This document shows positions 44,013-52,772 of a stretch of 56,763 bases of DNA, in pieces. The stretch covers positions 1 through 56,763 of the forward strand of contig QHYN01000201.1 of assembly GCA_003224145.1 (NCBI GenBank), in the 5' to 3' direction. The notes beneath the pieces were generated by a model. The model had not been told where the DNA came from and did no database searches. It was given only the letters and a program-made list of their open reading frames with translations. This DNA comes from Acidobacteriota bacterium. Lineage in GTDB: Bacteria; Acidobacteriota; Terriglobia; Acidiferrales; UBA7541. The number at the start of each line of letters is the position of its first letter. Positions within the stretch are counted from its first letter, which is position 1. The position numbers were made by a program, and so were the translations under genes.

Positions 44013-45338
44013 ATGGACACCGCCACTTCCGTCCGCGACTTCCTGTTCACCTTGCTGCTGAAGGTGGCGGTGGCCTCCTCGTTTGCGGCCCTCTTGGTCC
44101 GGTGGAACAGCTTGCGGCGCGTGCTTTTCACAGAGGAGCGCGACCCCGATCAAAAATTGAAATTGATGCTTTTCATGGTCCCTCCGCTGATTTTGGGCGT
44201 AACCCTGCGGCTGATTGGAGGCGCAGGTTATTCGTTCGCGGATTTGTCGTTGGAGGGGGCCTTCCTCATGGGACTGCTGGGTGGCCGGGTATTGGGACCG
44301 ATTGGAGGCGCCATTATCACCATCCCGGCGCTGGTGGCCCATGAGTGGTTAGCCATGCCGGCGGCTTCCACCGCAGGTCTGCTGGGAGGCCTAATCCGGC
44401 AAGCCATTCCCAACAAAGAGGAGCTCTGGAATTTCGGGCCGTTCACATTTTTGAACATCCCCAAGGCTACGGTGCGCTTTTTGCGGCACGCGCATTTGTC
44501 CTGGGAGATGGCGCCGCTCATGGCTTGCGTGGGCTTGGAACTCGGGCGCGTGGCTCTGGTGCTCGCGACCAAACCGAAGTGGCTGTTTGCGATCGACGCT
44601 CGCTGGGACTTGTGGCTTGTGCCGGTCGTGATTGCCACGCTGATGTCGGTGGCGGCGCCCCTGAAAATCTGGAACAACACGCGCAACGAGATGAAACTGG
44701 AGCGCCACCAGCAACTGCTGATGAAGGCACGCATGGACGCGCTGTCGCGGCAGATCAATCCGCACTTTCTCTTCAACACGCTGAATACCGTCACCTCGCT
44801 GATCCGCTTCGACCCGGACTCAGCGCGCGGCGTCGTGCTCAAGCTAAGCAATATTCTGCGGAGATTGCTGCGCAAGCACGAAACATTTGTGCCGCTGCGC
44901 GAGGAGCTGCAGTTCATCGACGATTATCTGGATATCGAGGTGGCTCGCTTCGGCCGGGAAAATCTGGAAATTGTGAAACATGTTGACGATGCGACCATGG
45001 AAGCCTTTGTGCCGAGCATGCTGTTGCAACCCATTGTCGAGAATTGCCTGAAGCACGGACTGGCGCCGAAGTTGGGCGGAGGAAAAATCGAGTTGCGCAC
45101 GGCCGGCCGTGACGGACGGCTGCGCATCGAGATTGAAGACAATGGCGTGGGAATTTCTGAAGAAAAGCTGCCTCACGTGTACGTGGAGGGCATTGGATTG
45201 AGCAATGTGCGCGAGCGCTTGCGCGTGCTGTACGGAACGGAATTTCATCTGGACATCCAGAGCCGGCCGGGGGAAGGCACGGTGATTCAGATTGAGATTC
45301 CCGAGCTGGTTTCGGCGATGCAGGAAGTAAGGACCTAG
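44013..45338 (+). CDS. LytS/YehU-type sensor histidine kinase
   Basis: A 441-residue membrane kinase. Residues about 10-215 form six or so hydrophobic helices of the 5TMR-LYT type (LLGGRVLGPIGGAIITIPALVAHEW). The phospho-acceptor His is 251 in ALSRQINPHFLFNTLNTVTSLIRFD, and a HATPase domain follows (VENCLKHGLAP; IEDNGVGIS; VEGIGLSNVRERL). Members act with LytR-type response regulators; none is in the window, so the partner is elsewhere. The ATG at 44013 gives a typical N-terminus; the frame upstream overlaps ribA antisense. Confidence 0.88.
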   Translation: MDTATSVRDFLFTLLLKVAVASSFAALLVRWNSLRRVLFTEERDPDQKLKLMLFMVPPLILGVTLRLIGGAGYSFADLSLEGAFLMGLLGGRVLGPIGGAIITIPALVAHEWLAMPAASTAGLLGGLIRQAIPNKEELWNFGPFTFLNIPKATVRFLRHAHLSWEMAPLMACVGLELGRVALVLATKPKWLFAIDARWDLWLVPVVIATLMSVAAPLKIWNNTRNEMKLERHQQLLMKARMDALSRQINPHFLFNTLNTVTSLIRFDPDSARGVVLKLSNILRRLLRKHETFVPLREELQFIDDYLDIEVARFGRENLEIVKHVDDATMEAFVPSMLLQPIVENCLKHGLAPKLGGGKIELRTAGRDGRLRIEIEDNGVGISEEKLPHVYVEGIGLSNVRERLRVLYGTEFHLDIQSRPGEGTVIQIEIPELVSAMQEVRT

Positions 45339-45450
45339 GGAGGCCATCAGGCCTGAGGGTCGGCGCGTTGCCGGTATAGACCGTGACCGTAGCGCCGTGA
45401 GCGATCTCGTCGCGGACGAGGAGTTTGTAGAGTTCGTCTGAATCACTCTT

Positions 45451-47223
45451 ATGCCAAAGGCCAGAACGGTTCCGATCTGTCTCATTGGTTTGTCCTTCGC
45501 GTGCCTAACCTTGGCTGGCCACAGAGCTATGGAGCAGGATCAAGGTTCCACGGAATATCTGAATGCCCGTCCTGGAGTGGCGTACGTCGGCGATGAAGCC
45601 TGCCGCGAGTGCCACGAACCTCAGTACAAGGACTTCAAGAAAACTGGAATGGGGAGATCGCTTTCTATTCCGGGCCCCGGCAACTGGCCGGAGTTTACAA
45701 AGCCTGTGAGGTTCTCGAGCGAGAAGCTTGGCCGCACCTATACCGTCAGTGTGAGCGGTAGAAAGATGTACCACACGGAGTCGAAGCGAGACGCGAACGG
45801 TAAATTGGAGTACTCCGAGACACACGAGGTCGCGTTCACTGTGGGTTCCGGAGACGTGGGACGAAGCTACCTGGTGGCCAAGGGCGATGCGCTGTTTCTC
45901 TCACCAATCTCTTCCTATTCGGGAATTCGCGGGTGGGATCTGTCACCGGGATTTGAGGTGGGACAATTCCGAGGCTTCACCCGGCCGGCGTGGAATCTCT
46001 GTCTTACGTGTCACTCCGGTCTCCCGAGGCCCATCGCAGACACGCGAAACCGGTATCAGGACCCGCCCTTTCGTTTCCTGGCGGTGGGGTGTGAAAGGTG
46101 TCATGGCCCAGGGGAACTCCACGTGCGCGAGCGGAGAGAGAACGCGCCGTTCCGCGGTCCCATTGATTTTTCGATCGTCAATCCCGCGCACCTGCCGCCG
46201 CAGCTTCGCGATGACGTGTGCAATCAATGCCATTTTCTTGGAGATGCACAGATCCTGCGCCCCGCTAAGACGTATCTGGATTTCCGGCCGGGAACGCCTC
46301 TCGGGAACGTGGTTTCCGTCTTCAGCGCGCCCATCAGACCAAAGATAGATGTGGTCAAGGCACTCAGTCATCGGGAGCAGATTGAAATGAGTCGGTGCTG
46401 GAGCGGGAGCAATGGCCGCCTGGGTTGCATCACATGTCATGATCCGCACGTACAATTGCATGGAGCCGAGGCGGCGGCATACTTTCGCACGAAGTGTCTG
46501 ACGTGCCATACGGTGAAAACCTGCGCCTTACCTGCGGCACGAAGGCAGTCCACTTCGCCGCCGGACAACTGCATTCACTGCCACATGCCGAAAAAGACGG
46601 TGGCTAACATAGGCCACTCGGCTTTGACGGACCATCGCATCCTGCGAATCCCCACGCAAAACCCGCCAGTGAGCGCGCCAATGGGAGAATCCCCCGACAA
46701 TTTGATCTATTGGACGAGACCTCGCCAAAACCCGGAGGCAAAACCGGATTTGCGGGCGTTGGCGCTCGCCTACTACGAAGTGAGCCAGGTCTATCCACAG
46801 TTCCAGCAAAGAGGCTTCGAGGTTTTGGAGCAAGCGGCCCGGGAACTTCCGAATGATGCAGAAGTCCAGGCGGCGTACGGACTGGTTCTCTTGTTGGCTC
46901 GCCCTGGCTCGTCCGCGAAGGCGTCTCAGGCGCTGCAAAAAGCGATCGACTCGGGGTCCAGATCCGTCGAGGTCCAAACCCGCCTCGCACGGCTTCGGCT
47001 TAGTGAGGGAAACGCCGCGGCGGCCCTCCTGCTTTACAACGAGGCCATTGAAGCAGACCCCTACTACACTCCGGCGTACTTCGGACTGGCACATCTTTAC
47101 GCAGGCACGCACGATCATCAGTCCGCCGCCGAAACACTGCAAAAAATCCTGGAGTATGACCCGGGCAATGAGGAGGCAAGCAGAGCCCTAGCAGATGCCA
47201 GGGGAAGCAGCAGCCATCAATAA
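45451..47223 (+). CDS. Seven-haem cytochrome c with C-terminal TPR repeats
   Basis: A 590-residue exported protein with an N-terminal signal segment (VPICLIGLSFACLTLAGH). Seven CXXCH haem-binding motifs are present: CRECH at 51-55 followed by the QYKDFKKTGMGRSL block, then CLTCH, CERCH, CNQCH, CITCH, CLTCH and CIHCH, the last near residue 375. This resembles the cytochrome c554/multihaem families. From about residue 425 there are TPR-like repeats (ALAYYEVSQVYPQFQQRGFEVLEQA; ALLLYNEAIEADPYYTPAYFGLAHLY). It probably carries electrons in the periplasm; its partner is unknown. No other cytochrome genes are adjacent. Confidence 0.9.
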   Translation: MPKARTVPICLIGLSFACLTLAGHRAMEQDQGSTEYLNARPGVAYVGDEACRECHEPQYKDFKKTGMGRSLSIPGPGNWPEFTKPVRFSSEKLGRTYTVSVSGRKMYHTESKRDANGKLEYSETHEVAFTVGSGDVGRSYLVAKGDALFLSPISSYSGIRGWDLSPGFEVGQFRGFTRPAWNLCLTCHSGLPRPIADTRNRYQDPPFRFLAVGCERCHGPGELHVRERRENAPFRGPIDFSIVNPAHLPPQLRDDVCNQCHFLGDAQILRPAKTYLDFRPGTPLGNVVSVFSAPIRPKIDVVKALSHREQIEMSRCWSGSNGRLGCITCHDPHVQLHGAEAAAYFRTKCLTCHTVKTCALPAARRQSTSPPDNCIHCHMPKKTVANIGHSALTDHRILRIPTQNPPVSAPMGESPDNLIYWTRPRQNPEAKPDLRALALAYYEVSQVYPQFQQRGFEVLEQAARELPNDAEVQAAYGLVLLLARPGSSAKASQALQKAIDSGSRSVEVQTRLARLRLSEGNAAAALLLYNEAIEADPYYTPAYFGLAHLYAGTHDHQSAAETLQKILEYDPGNEEASRALADARGSSSHQ

Positions 47224-47286
47224 ACTACGCTTACAACGCGGCCGAGCTCGGTCGGCAGAGACAATGAAATGCCTCTTTAGGACTTC

Positions 47287-47505
47287 GTGGCACTGATCCG
47301 CGATCGAAAGGATAACGTGGAAGTGGCGTTTTCGGAATCGGCGCTGTTCTACCAGCTAGCGGGGGGAAATCCAAATTTTGAGGAGATTCTACTGCGGCTG
47401 CGTGAGGCGAAGGAGAAGAAGCGCGCAGTACCCGTGCTCGTGGACTCTCCTGACGGTGACGAGGTCCGGGATGTACAGGCTGGCGACCAGGTTCCTGAGA
47501 GTTAA
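47287..47505 (+). CDS. Small hypothetical protein
   Basis: A 72-residue open frame with GTG start, AGGA 5 bases upstream. It is charged and helical (NFEEILLRLREAKEKKRAVPVLVDSPDGDEVRD) without signal or membrane segment. The frame ends inside the 3' end of the convergent doxX-like gene. No family recognised; it may not be expressed. Confidence 0.35.
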   Translation: MALIRDRKDNVEVAFSESALFYQLAGGNPNFEEILLRLREAKEKKRAVPVLVDSPDGDEVRDVQAGDQVPES

Positions 47506-47915
47506 GGTGCCGCCGACTTGTTCCGAAAAATAAGGCGGTCGAGCGAGAACCGGCCTCCGCCCGTCGCGGCCACCACCAACGCAGCCAACCCCAAAACCAA
47601 CGGGAGTTCGTACTCGCGCACGGCGTAGATGCCTTCGTTGAAATTGTATTTCCACATGGCCGCGCACATGTCGAGCAGGAGGAGAAATCCAGCTACAGGA
47701 GTGAAGAGCCCGAGGGCCAAGGCCACGCCGCCAAAGAGTTCAATCGTGCCAGTGAGGTAAACCACGTACGAGGGCAAGCCGATGGCCCGAAAGGACTCGA
47801 TGAACGTGGCTGTGCTTCCAAAGAGCTTCGGGTAGCCATGATAAATGAAAACCAGGGCCAAGCCGCATCGCAACAGGAGTAGCGCGAGCGGTTCGAGTTT
47901 TTTCAAGAAGCTCAT
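47502..47915 (-). CDS. DoxX family membrane protein
   Basis: A 137-residue protein with four hydrophobic segments. LLLLRCGLALVFIYHGYPKLFG is the DoxX-family signature (R...F..HG..K), followed by FRAIGLPSYVVYLTGTIELFGGVALALGLFTPVAGFLLLLDM. DoxX-like proteins occur as quinone-oxidoreductase subunits or in redox stress complexes, but most have no known function. GGAG is 7 bases before the ATG at 47915. Confidence 0.85.
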   Translation of the reverse strand: MSFLKKLEPLALLLLRCGLALVFIYHGYPKLFGSTATFIESFRAIGLPSYVVYLTGTIELFGGVALALGLFTPVAGFLLLLDMCAAMWKYNFNEGIYAVREYELPLVLGLAALVVAATGGGRFSLDRLIFRNKSAAP

Positions 47916-48124
47916 GAGTTTCTCCGGCGGGGATTCCGCCTCCAACTAAGCGTACCGCGCGATTCTAGCAGATCGGAATACCGTAAATCGCCCTGGCGCG
48001 TGACGACCGCGCCAGACGCCGTAAGTTCTGGTCATTGACATGGAAAGGCTTCCGACATAACGTTAAGCCTCTTCATTGGTGTCCCCCGAAAACGGCCTGA
48101 AATGACGCAGAGAGGAGACTTTCC

Positions 48125-48349
48125 GTGGAAAAGCACATCGTCAAGTGGAGTTATTGGTTGGGTCTAGCCTGTGCGGTGATCACTTTGGTCTTGCGGGGGC
48201 TGGATGCGGTTGGCGTGTTTCCGAACTTTTTGCCGGGGGGAAACATTGGCGCCATGAGTTTCTACAAAGCAGCGCTCCTGTTCTTGGCGGTGGCGATAGG
48301 GGCGGCAAGCACCATGTGGTCGCGTGCTCAAAAGGATCAAAAAGAATAG
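48125..48349 (+). CDS. Small two-helix membrane protein, hypothetical
   Basis: A 74-residue protein with two hydrophobic segments (YWLGLACAVITLVLRGLDAVG; SFYKAALLFLAVAIGAASTMW) and a charged C-terminus. GTG start with GAGGAG upstream. No family recognised; probably an inner-membrane protein. Confidence 0.6.
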   Translation: MEKHIVKWSYWLGLACAVITLVLRGLDAVGVFPNFLPGGNIGAMSFYKAALLFLAVAIGAASTMWSRAQKDQKE

Positions 48350-48425
48350 TCAAACCCGGCCCACAAAGGGAGTGCCGGTCTCCGCTCACACAAGCGACAC
48401 GGCTCCGGATCACAACACTGGCAAC

Positions 48426-48590
48426 TCAGCTTTTCTTGGACGTGGTGGCGTAGAATGCGGCCCACTGCTGTTCCACTTTCGTGCCACCGCACTTTGGGCA
48501 CTTCACTTTGCCTTTCTCATGTTCCTCAAGTGTCAGAACGACGGAGAACTTCTTGTTGCAGGCGGTACACAGATACTCGTAGTGAGGCAT
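48426..48590 (-). CDS. FmdB-family zinc ribbon protein
   Basis: A 54-residue protein that starts MPHYEYLCTACNKKF and has a second pair CPKCGG, the two CxxC pairs of the FmdB/CxxC_CxxC_SSSS zinc ribbon family. The tail VEQQWAAFYATTSKK is typical in length. Described members are putative regulators, but the function is unproven. GAGGAGGG precedes the ATG at 48590. Confidence 0.8.
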   Translation of the reverse strand: MPHYEYLCTACNKKFSVVLTLEEHEKGKVKCPKCGGTKVEQQWAAFYATTSKKS

Positions 48591-48760
48591 GACGCCCTCC
48601 TCAGTTCGCACCTTTTACACAAATCATAGTCTTGCGATTTCGTGAATGCAATTTGGGCAAGGCGGCATCTCCTCGTCGCCCGTTTGAGAAAGTGTCAAAG
48701 AGCGGCCTGCGGCACTCGGCGAAAAACAAAACTACCGCGCTGCGCCTGGCTACCGGCGTC

Positions 48761-49117
48761 TTACGCTTTTGCAGCCTTGGCAAGTGGCCGCGCGATCTTC
48801 GATTCCCACGATTTGCGCAACTGTTCGCGTTGCCCGAGGACGAATGCTTTGGCTTCGTCGAAGCTGGCATAGACGCGCGTGCCCTTGATCGTGTTGCACG
48901 GAGTGCAGCAGGCCACCAGATTGCTCGGGTCCTTTTTCCCTTTGCGGGCGCGGGGAACCACGAAATCGACGCGCATGACCAGAGCGTTTTCAAAACTGGC
49001 GCGGCCGTCCAGGCCACAGTACCGACAGACGTAATCGTCCCGTTCGAGAATCTTGCGGCCTTCTTCGCGAGTTACCGGTGAATCCACGATGGAAAGTGAT
49101 GTCAGGCTAATGGGCAT
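48761..49117 (-). CDS. HNH endonuclease family protein
   Basis: A 118-residue protein. The CxxC pair CRYC, VDFVVPRARKGKKDPSNLVACCTPCNTIKGTR with the second cysteine pair and the DPSNL Asn/His-equivalent region are typical of small HNH proteins. The usual first His of the HNH core is replaced by Asp-Phe (VDFVVP for xDHxxP), so catalytic activity is doubtful. GGAGG is 6 bases before the ATG at 49117. Confidence 0.75.
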   Translation of the reverse strand: MPISLTSLSIVDSPVTREEGRKILERDDYVCRYCGLDGRASFENALVMRVDFVVPRARKGKKDPSNLVACCTPCNTIKGTRVYASFDEAKAFVLGQREQLRKSWESKIARPLAKAAKA

Positions 49118-49290
49118 GGAATCCTCCAAAGCGGAAATCGTTTGAGGCGGGCGGGAAACTGCGATTTCCACTCTCTGTGCGCCAAACCTTAGGACGGACC
49201 GAAGACCGTGTCAAGACTGAACTGGCGCAATGCCGCGATTAGCGATTGGAAAGAAATCGCTCGACTACTTGCTGCGGAGCGGCTTGCGCG

Positions 49291-50151
49291 TCAGGGATTT
49301 GCGGAAGGAGCCGTCTTGGCAGTAGAGCCGCAGCTGGCATGCCAGGGGACCCCGTTTTGATCGAGAAGGGAAATGGCGTAGCGGATCGGCACAGCAGCTC
49401 CGGGAGGTTCGGCGGATCGGTTATTGGACTGGGCAAGCGAGCCCAGACTGTTGCGGAGCCAACGGCCTTCCACCAAGCCGATAACGGCACGGGAGTCGAG
49501 GTCGAGGACGGGGGAGCCGCTCTGGCCCAGCGTAACTGGATGACTCAACAGAAAAACTTCGGCCGCGGGGGCCGACTTCTCCAGTTGCGTGGTCTCGTAG
49601 GAGAGAACCTGGCCGGGAGAGCGATCTTCCACCGGAGCTTGGAAGCTCTTGGCGTTCTGAAGGCGCGCGGGATGCAGTGAGATGGCAAGCACGGGCTGGC
49701 CGGGGAGGGCGGGTTCGGAAGCTATGGATAAAAAGTCCACGCGGTAATGGCTGGCAAAGGGGTTGGGAGTAGCGCGGAGGATGGCCACATCGTGCTCCTG
49801 GTCTGCAGCGACGACGGTGACAGGTAGCAATTGAGGCGGCCGGTTTGGCCGAGCCAGCAGAATCGACGGCTGGCCGCCGTTACGGAACGTCTCCAGGACG
49901 TGGGCGGCGGTGAGCAAGTCGCCCTGCTCGTTGATAAAGAAAGCGTTGCCAAAGAAACTGTAGCGATAGCCACGCCCGGAGGGAGATTCGTCGAGGCGAT
50001 AGACGAGGGGGCAAATGGCGGCGCTCAGAGAGGAATCATCGCCGGGATCGTCGGCCGTCGCGCCAATGACTAAACCCGCAGCAGCCGCGCAGGCCAGCAA
50101 CGAGAAGACGAAAACAGCGATCTTGCAGCGAAGTTTCATGGGCAAGGGCAT
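49291..50151 (-). CDS. Secreted trypsin-like serine protease
   Basis: A 286-residue protein with signal segment (IAVFVFSLLACAAAAGLVIG). The S1 triad is readable: H84 in LTAAHVL, D121 in EHDVAIL, S211 in LGQSGSPV. FFGNAFFINEQGDLLTAAH and VIGLVEGRW match the beta-barrel core. It lacks a PDZ domain, unlike DegP, and has a C-terminal extension with a lone Cys. A periplasmic or surface processing protease is likely. ATG at 50151 or 50139; neither has a strong ribosome site. Confidence 0.75.
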   Translation of the reverse strand: MPLPMKLRCKIAVFVFSLLACAAAAGLVIGATADDPGDDSSLSAAICPLVYRLDESPSGRGYRYSFFGNAFFINEQGDLLTAAHVLETFRNGGQPSILLARPNRPPQLLPVTVVAADQEHDVAILRATPNPFASHYRVDFLSIASEPALPGQPVLAISLHPARLQNAKSFQAPVEDRSPGQVLSYETTQLEKSAPAAEVFLLSHPVTLGQSGSPVLDLDSRAVIGLVEGRWLRNSLGSLAQSNNRSAEPPGAAVPIRYAISLLDQNGVPWHASCGSTAKTAPSANP

Positions 50152-50263
50152 TCGATCAAATCCCGATACAAGCTCTCAATAGCAAGGTACAGCGGGCATT
50201 CGTGGCGGGGAAGACCGGAAAAGGTACAGGTGTGCGGAGGGCAGGAGGCCTCAAAAAAAGGAC

Positions 50264-50312
50264 TTGACAAGGTGGCAGTGTTTTTGGTACTTTCTGAATA
50301 GAGAGAAAGTAC
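50264..50312 (+). promoter_or_regulatory. Promoter with overlapping inverted-repeat operator for the GbsR-like gene
   Basis: TTGACA (50264-50269) is followed after 18 bases by TACTTT (50288-50293). GTACTTTCT (50287-50295) and AGAAAGTAC (50304-50312) form a perfect 9 base inverted repeat with an 8 base spacer that covers the -10 and the likely start. The next gene encodes a MarR/GbsR regulator 5 bases later, so autoregulation is the simplest reading. Confidence 0.65.
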
Positions 50313-50316
50313 AGAA

Positions 50317-50889
50317 ATGAGCGTACATACAAAAACTACACAAAATTCGCTGACGCCGGTGGCCCAGAAATTTATCCTCCACTGGGGCGAAATGGGCACC
50401 CGCTGGGGCATCAATCGCACCGTGGCGCAGGTGCACGCGCTGCTGTTTCTTTCGCCGCATCCGCTGCCGGCCGATGAGATTGCCGACACGCTAGCGGTGG
50501 CGCGCTCGAATGTCAGCACCAGTTTGCGCGAGCTGCAGGGCTGGCGCATCGTGCGCGTGGTGCATGTGCTGGGCGACCGGCGCGACCACTTCGAGTCGAT
50601 CAAGGACGTGTGGGAGATTTTCCGGATTGTTTCCGAGGAGCGGAAGCGGCGGGAGATCGATCCCACGCTGCGCGTGCTGGACGAATGCGTGCAGGAGGTC
50701 AAGACGAGCCCGCAAGGCGACGCGTACACGCGCGAGCGGCTGACGGACATGCTGGAATTCTTGACGGCGATGACGGGATTGTTTGAAGAGGTGATTCGCA
50801 TGCCGGCTGGAGCTCTGAAGGGCGTGGTGAAGCTGCGCGGGAAAGTCATCACGCTGCTTGGAAGCGAGAAGAAGAAGGCTGCTGGATAA
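50317..50889 (+). CDS. GbsR/MarR-family transcriptional regulator
   Basis: A 190-residue winged-helix protein. FILHWGEMGTRWGINRTVAQVHALLFLSPHPLPADEIADTLAVARSNVSTSLRELQGWRIVRVVHVLGDRRDHFES is the GbsR-type domain, with the recognition helix ARSNVSTSLREL and a basic wing. A helical C-terminal half (about 100-185) likely dimerises. In Bacillus GbsR represses choline/glycine betaine genes; here the downstream genes are a DCC thiol protein and a DUF805 protein, so the signal is unknown. Confidence 0.88.
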   Translation: MSVHTKTTQNSLTPVAQKFILHWGEMGTRWGINRTVAQVHALLFLSPHPLPADEIADTLAVARSNVSTSLRELQGWRIVRVVHVLGDRRDHFESIKDVWEIFRIVSEERKRREIDPTLRVLDECVQEVKTSPQGDAYTRERLTDMLEFLTAMTGLFEEVIRMPAGALKGVVKLRGKVITLLGSEKKKAAG

Positions 50890-50911
50890 CGGAAGCAAGG
50901 AATGAAAAGCC

Positions 50912-51325
50912 ATGATTTCGCTAGTGAGTGAGTACACAGACGTGAAGGGGCGGCACGCGCGCGGATGGTTGTTCTTCGACGCGGAGTGCAAGTTTTGCAC
51001 CCGCATCGCGCGATGGCTGGCGCCGATTATGGAGCGCCGCGGGATGGCACTGGCGCCGCTGCAGGATCCGCGCGTGGTGGAATTGCTGGGCTTGGCGCAC
51101 GACGATCTGATGAAGGAAATGCAATTTCTGTTGAGCGATGGAAGCCGGTACGGCGGAGCGGATGCAGCCGTAGAGCTGGCGCGGGAGATTTGGTGGGCGG
51201 CGCCGCTGGTGTGGGTTTCGAAGATTCCCGGGATGATGGAAATTTTGCGCAAGGGATATCGTTGGATTGCGGCTCGGCGGAAATGCGCCGCGGCACAGTG
51301 CCCGGTGGGACAGAGCCCACGATGA
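50912..51325 (+). CDS. DCC-family thiol-disulfide oxidoreductase-like protein
   Basis: A 137-residue DUF393 protein. The defining motif is [15 protein letters not shown], a DxxCxxC arrangement placing two cysteines in a thioredoxin-like redox site. The central region ([14 protein letters not shown] ... [15 protein letters not shown]) fits the family; extra cysteines occur near the end ([12 protein letters not shown]). It is 22 bases after the regulator and 12 before the DUF805 gene, forming one operon. Confidence 0.85.
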   Translation: MISLVSEYTDVKGRHARGWLFFDAECKFCTRIARWLAPIMERRGMALAPLQDPRVVELLGLAHDDLMKEMQFLLSDGSRYGGADAAVELAREIWWAAPLVWVSKIPGMMEILRKGYRWIAARRKCAAAQCPVGQSPR

Positions 51326-51337
51326 GTAGGGGAACCT

Positions 51338-52732
51338 GTGGCATTTCATTTTATTGATCTGTGGCGATGGAGCGGCAAGGTAGGGCGAGCACAGTACCTG
51401 ACCGTCGGTGTAATCGGCGTTCTCATCAAACACAATCTTGATCGGCTGATCGCATCTTCGTTCTTGGGTCACCAGAACAGTTTCAATTATTGGGCGCCGC
51501 TGGGAAAGGCGGCGCGGCTCAGTCATCTGTCGGATACGGAAGCAAAATTTCTCGCCACGCTGCTGCTGTTTTCAATCCCATTTCTGTGGGTGGGTGTGGC
51601 GATGACGGTACAGCGGCTGCGGGACGCACGTCTACCCGTGTGGCTGGTTGTGCTTTTCTTTGTTCCGATAATCAATGTTCTTTTCTTTATCGCACTCTGT
51701 ATATTGCCGTCGCGAGAGTGGCTAACAGAGCTGGAAGGAACGCCGTGGCCAGGACCGCATGGATTGGACCAATTCATCCCGCACGGCAGGCTAGGTGGCG
51801 CAATGTTAGCGATTCTCATCACCGCGATTTTGGGTCTCGGATTCGTCGCGATAGGAACAATTGCCATGGGGGCCTATGGCTGGGGGCTTTTCGTGGCCTT
51901 GCCGTTTTGCTTGGGAATGTTTTCGGTATTGCTGTACAGCTATCACGAGCCGCGCGGCTGGTGGGACTGCATGGGCGTGGCGCTGCTGCCCGTGGGTCTG
52001 GCTGGCGCGGCGCTGATTCTCGTAGCGATGGAGGGAGTGATCTGCGTGCTGATGGCCGCGCCGTTTGCCCTGGGACTGGCGGCGCTGGGCGGTGCGCTGG
52101 GCTTCATGATCCAGGCGCATCATTGGAGCCCGAAGCAGAAGCCGGTGATGTTGTCGATTGCGATTCTGATGATACCGGGGACATTTGGGATCGAGCACAG
52201 TTTGGATTTGCAGCCGCAGACGTTTGAAGTGCGCACGGCAATTGAAGTAAACGTGTCGCCGGAAAAAGTCTGGAACCAAGTGGTAGCGTTTGCGGAGATA
52301 CCGCCGCCGAAAGAATTGCTGTTTCGCGCAGGGATTGCGTATCCGATTCGTGCGGAGATTTCTGGGCATGGAGCTGGAGCGGTGCGGCATTGTATTTTTT
52401 CGACGGGGCCATTTGTGGAGCCGATTGAAGTGTGGGACAAGCCGCGACTGCTGAAATTTGGCGTAACGACGAATCCGGCGCCCCTGGAGGAACTGACCCC
52501 GTACGGACACATCGATGCGCCGCATTTGCATGCGTACTTTGTTTCCGAAAAGGGACAGTTCTCGCTGACGGCATTGCCGGGAGGGCGAACGCAGCTCGAG
52601 GGAACGACTTGGTACCGTCATACGATGTGGCCCACTACCTATTGGCACTTGTGGTCGGATTACATCATTCATCGAATTCATTGGCGCGTGTTGGAGCACA
52701 TTCGAGCCAAAGCGGAGTCCGCAACACACTGA
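51338..52732 (+). CDS. DUF805-like membrane protein fused to an SRPBCC domain
   Basis: A 464-residue protein. Residues 1-130 resemble DUF805 (WRWSGKVGRAQYLTVGVIGVL ... VQRLRDARLPVWLVVLFFVPIINVLFFIALC). Several more helices follow to about residue 285. The C-terminal 170 residues (VRTAIEVNVSPEKVWNQVVAFAEIPPP ... HCIFSTGPFVEPIEVWDKPRLLKFGVT ... RTQLEGTTWYRH) are an SRPBCC/polyketide cyclase-like lipid-binding fold, probably cytoplasmic. GTG start with AGGGG upstream. The fusion suggests binding a hydrophobic ligand at the membrane. Confidence 0.75.
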   Translation: MAFHFIDLWRWSGKVGRAQYLTVGVIGVLIKHNLDRLIASSFLGHQNSFNYWAPLGKAARLSHLSDTEAKFLATLLLFSIPFLWVGVAMTVQRLRDARLPVWLVVLFFVPIINVLFFIALCILPSREWLTELEGTPWPGPHGLDQFIPHGRLGGAMLAILITAILGLGFVAIGTIAMGAYGWGLFVALPFCLGMFSVLLYSYHEPRGWWDCMGVALLPVGLAGAALILVAMEGVICVLMAAPFALGLAALGGALGFMIQAHHWSPKQKPVMLSIAILMIPGTFGIEHSLDLQPQTFEVRTAIEVNVSPEKVWNQVVAFAEIPPPKELLFRAGIAYPIRAEISGHGAGAVRHCIFSTGPFVEPIEVWDKPRLLKFGVTTNPAPLEELTPYGHIDAPHLHAYFVSEKGQFSLTALPGGRTQLEGTTWYRHTMWPTTYWHLWSDYIIHRIHWRVLEHIRAKAESATH

Positions 52733-52772
52733 CGAAAATTGCGACGCAGAGATCACGGAGAAGAGAAGCTCG

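Noticed and set aside
45345-45360. AGGCC/GGCCT stem after the histidine kinase gene as a terminator
   Set aside because: Only five pairs and no T-tract.
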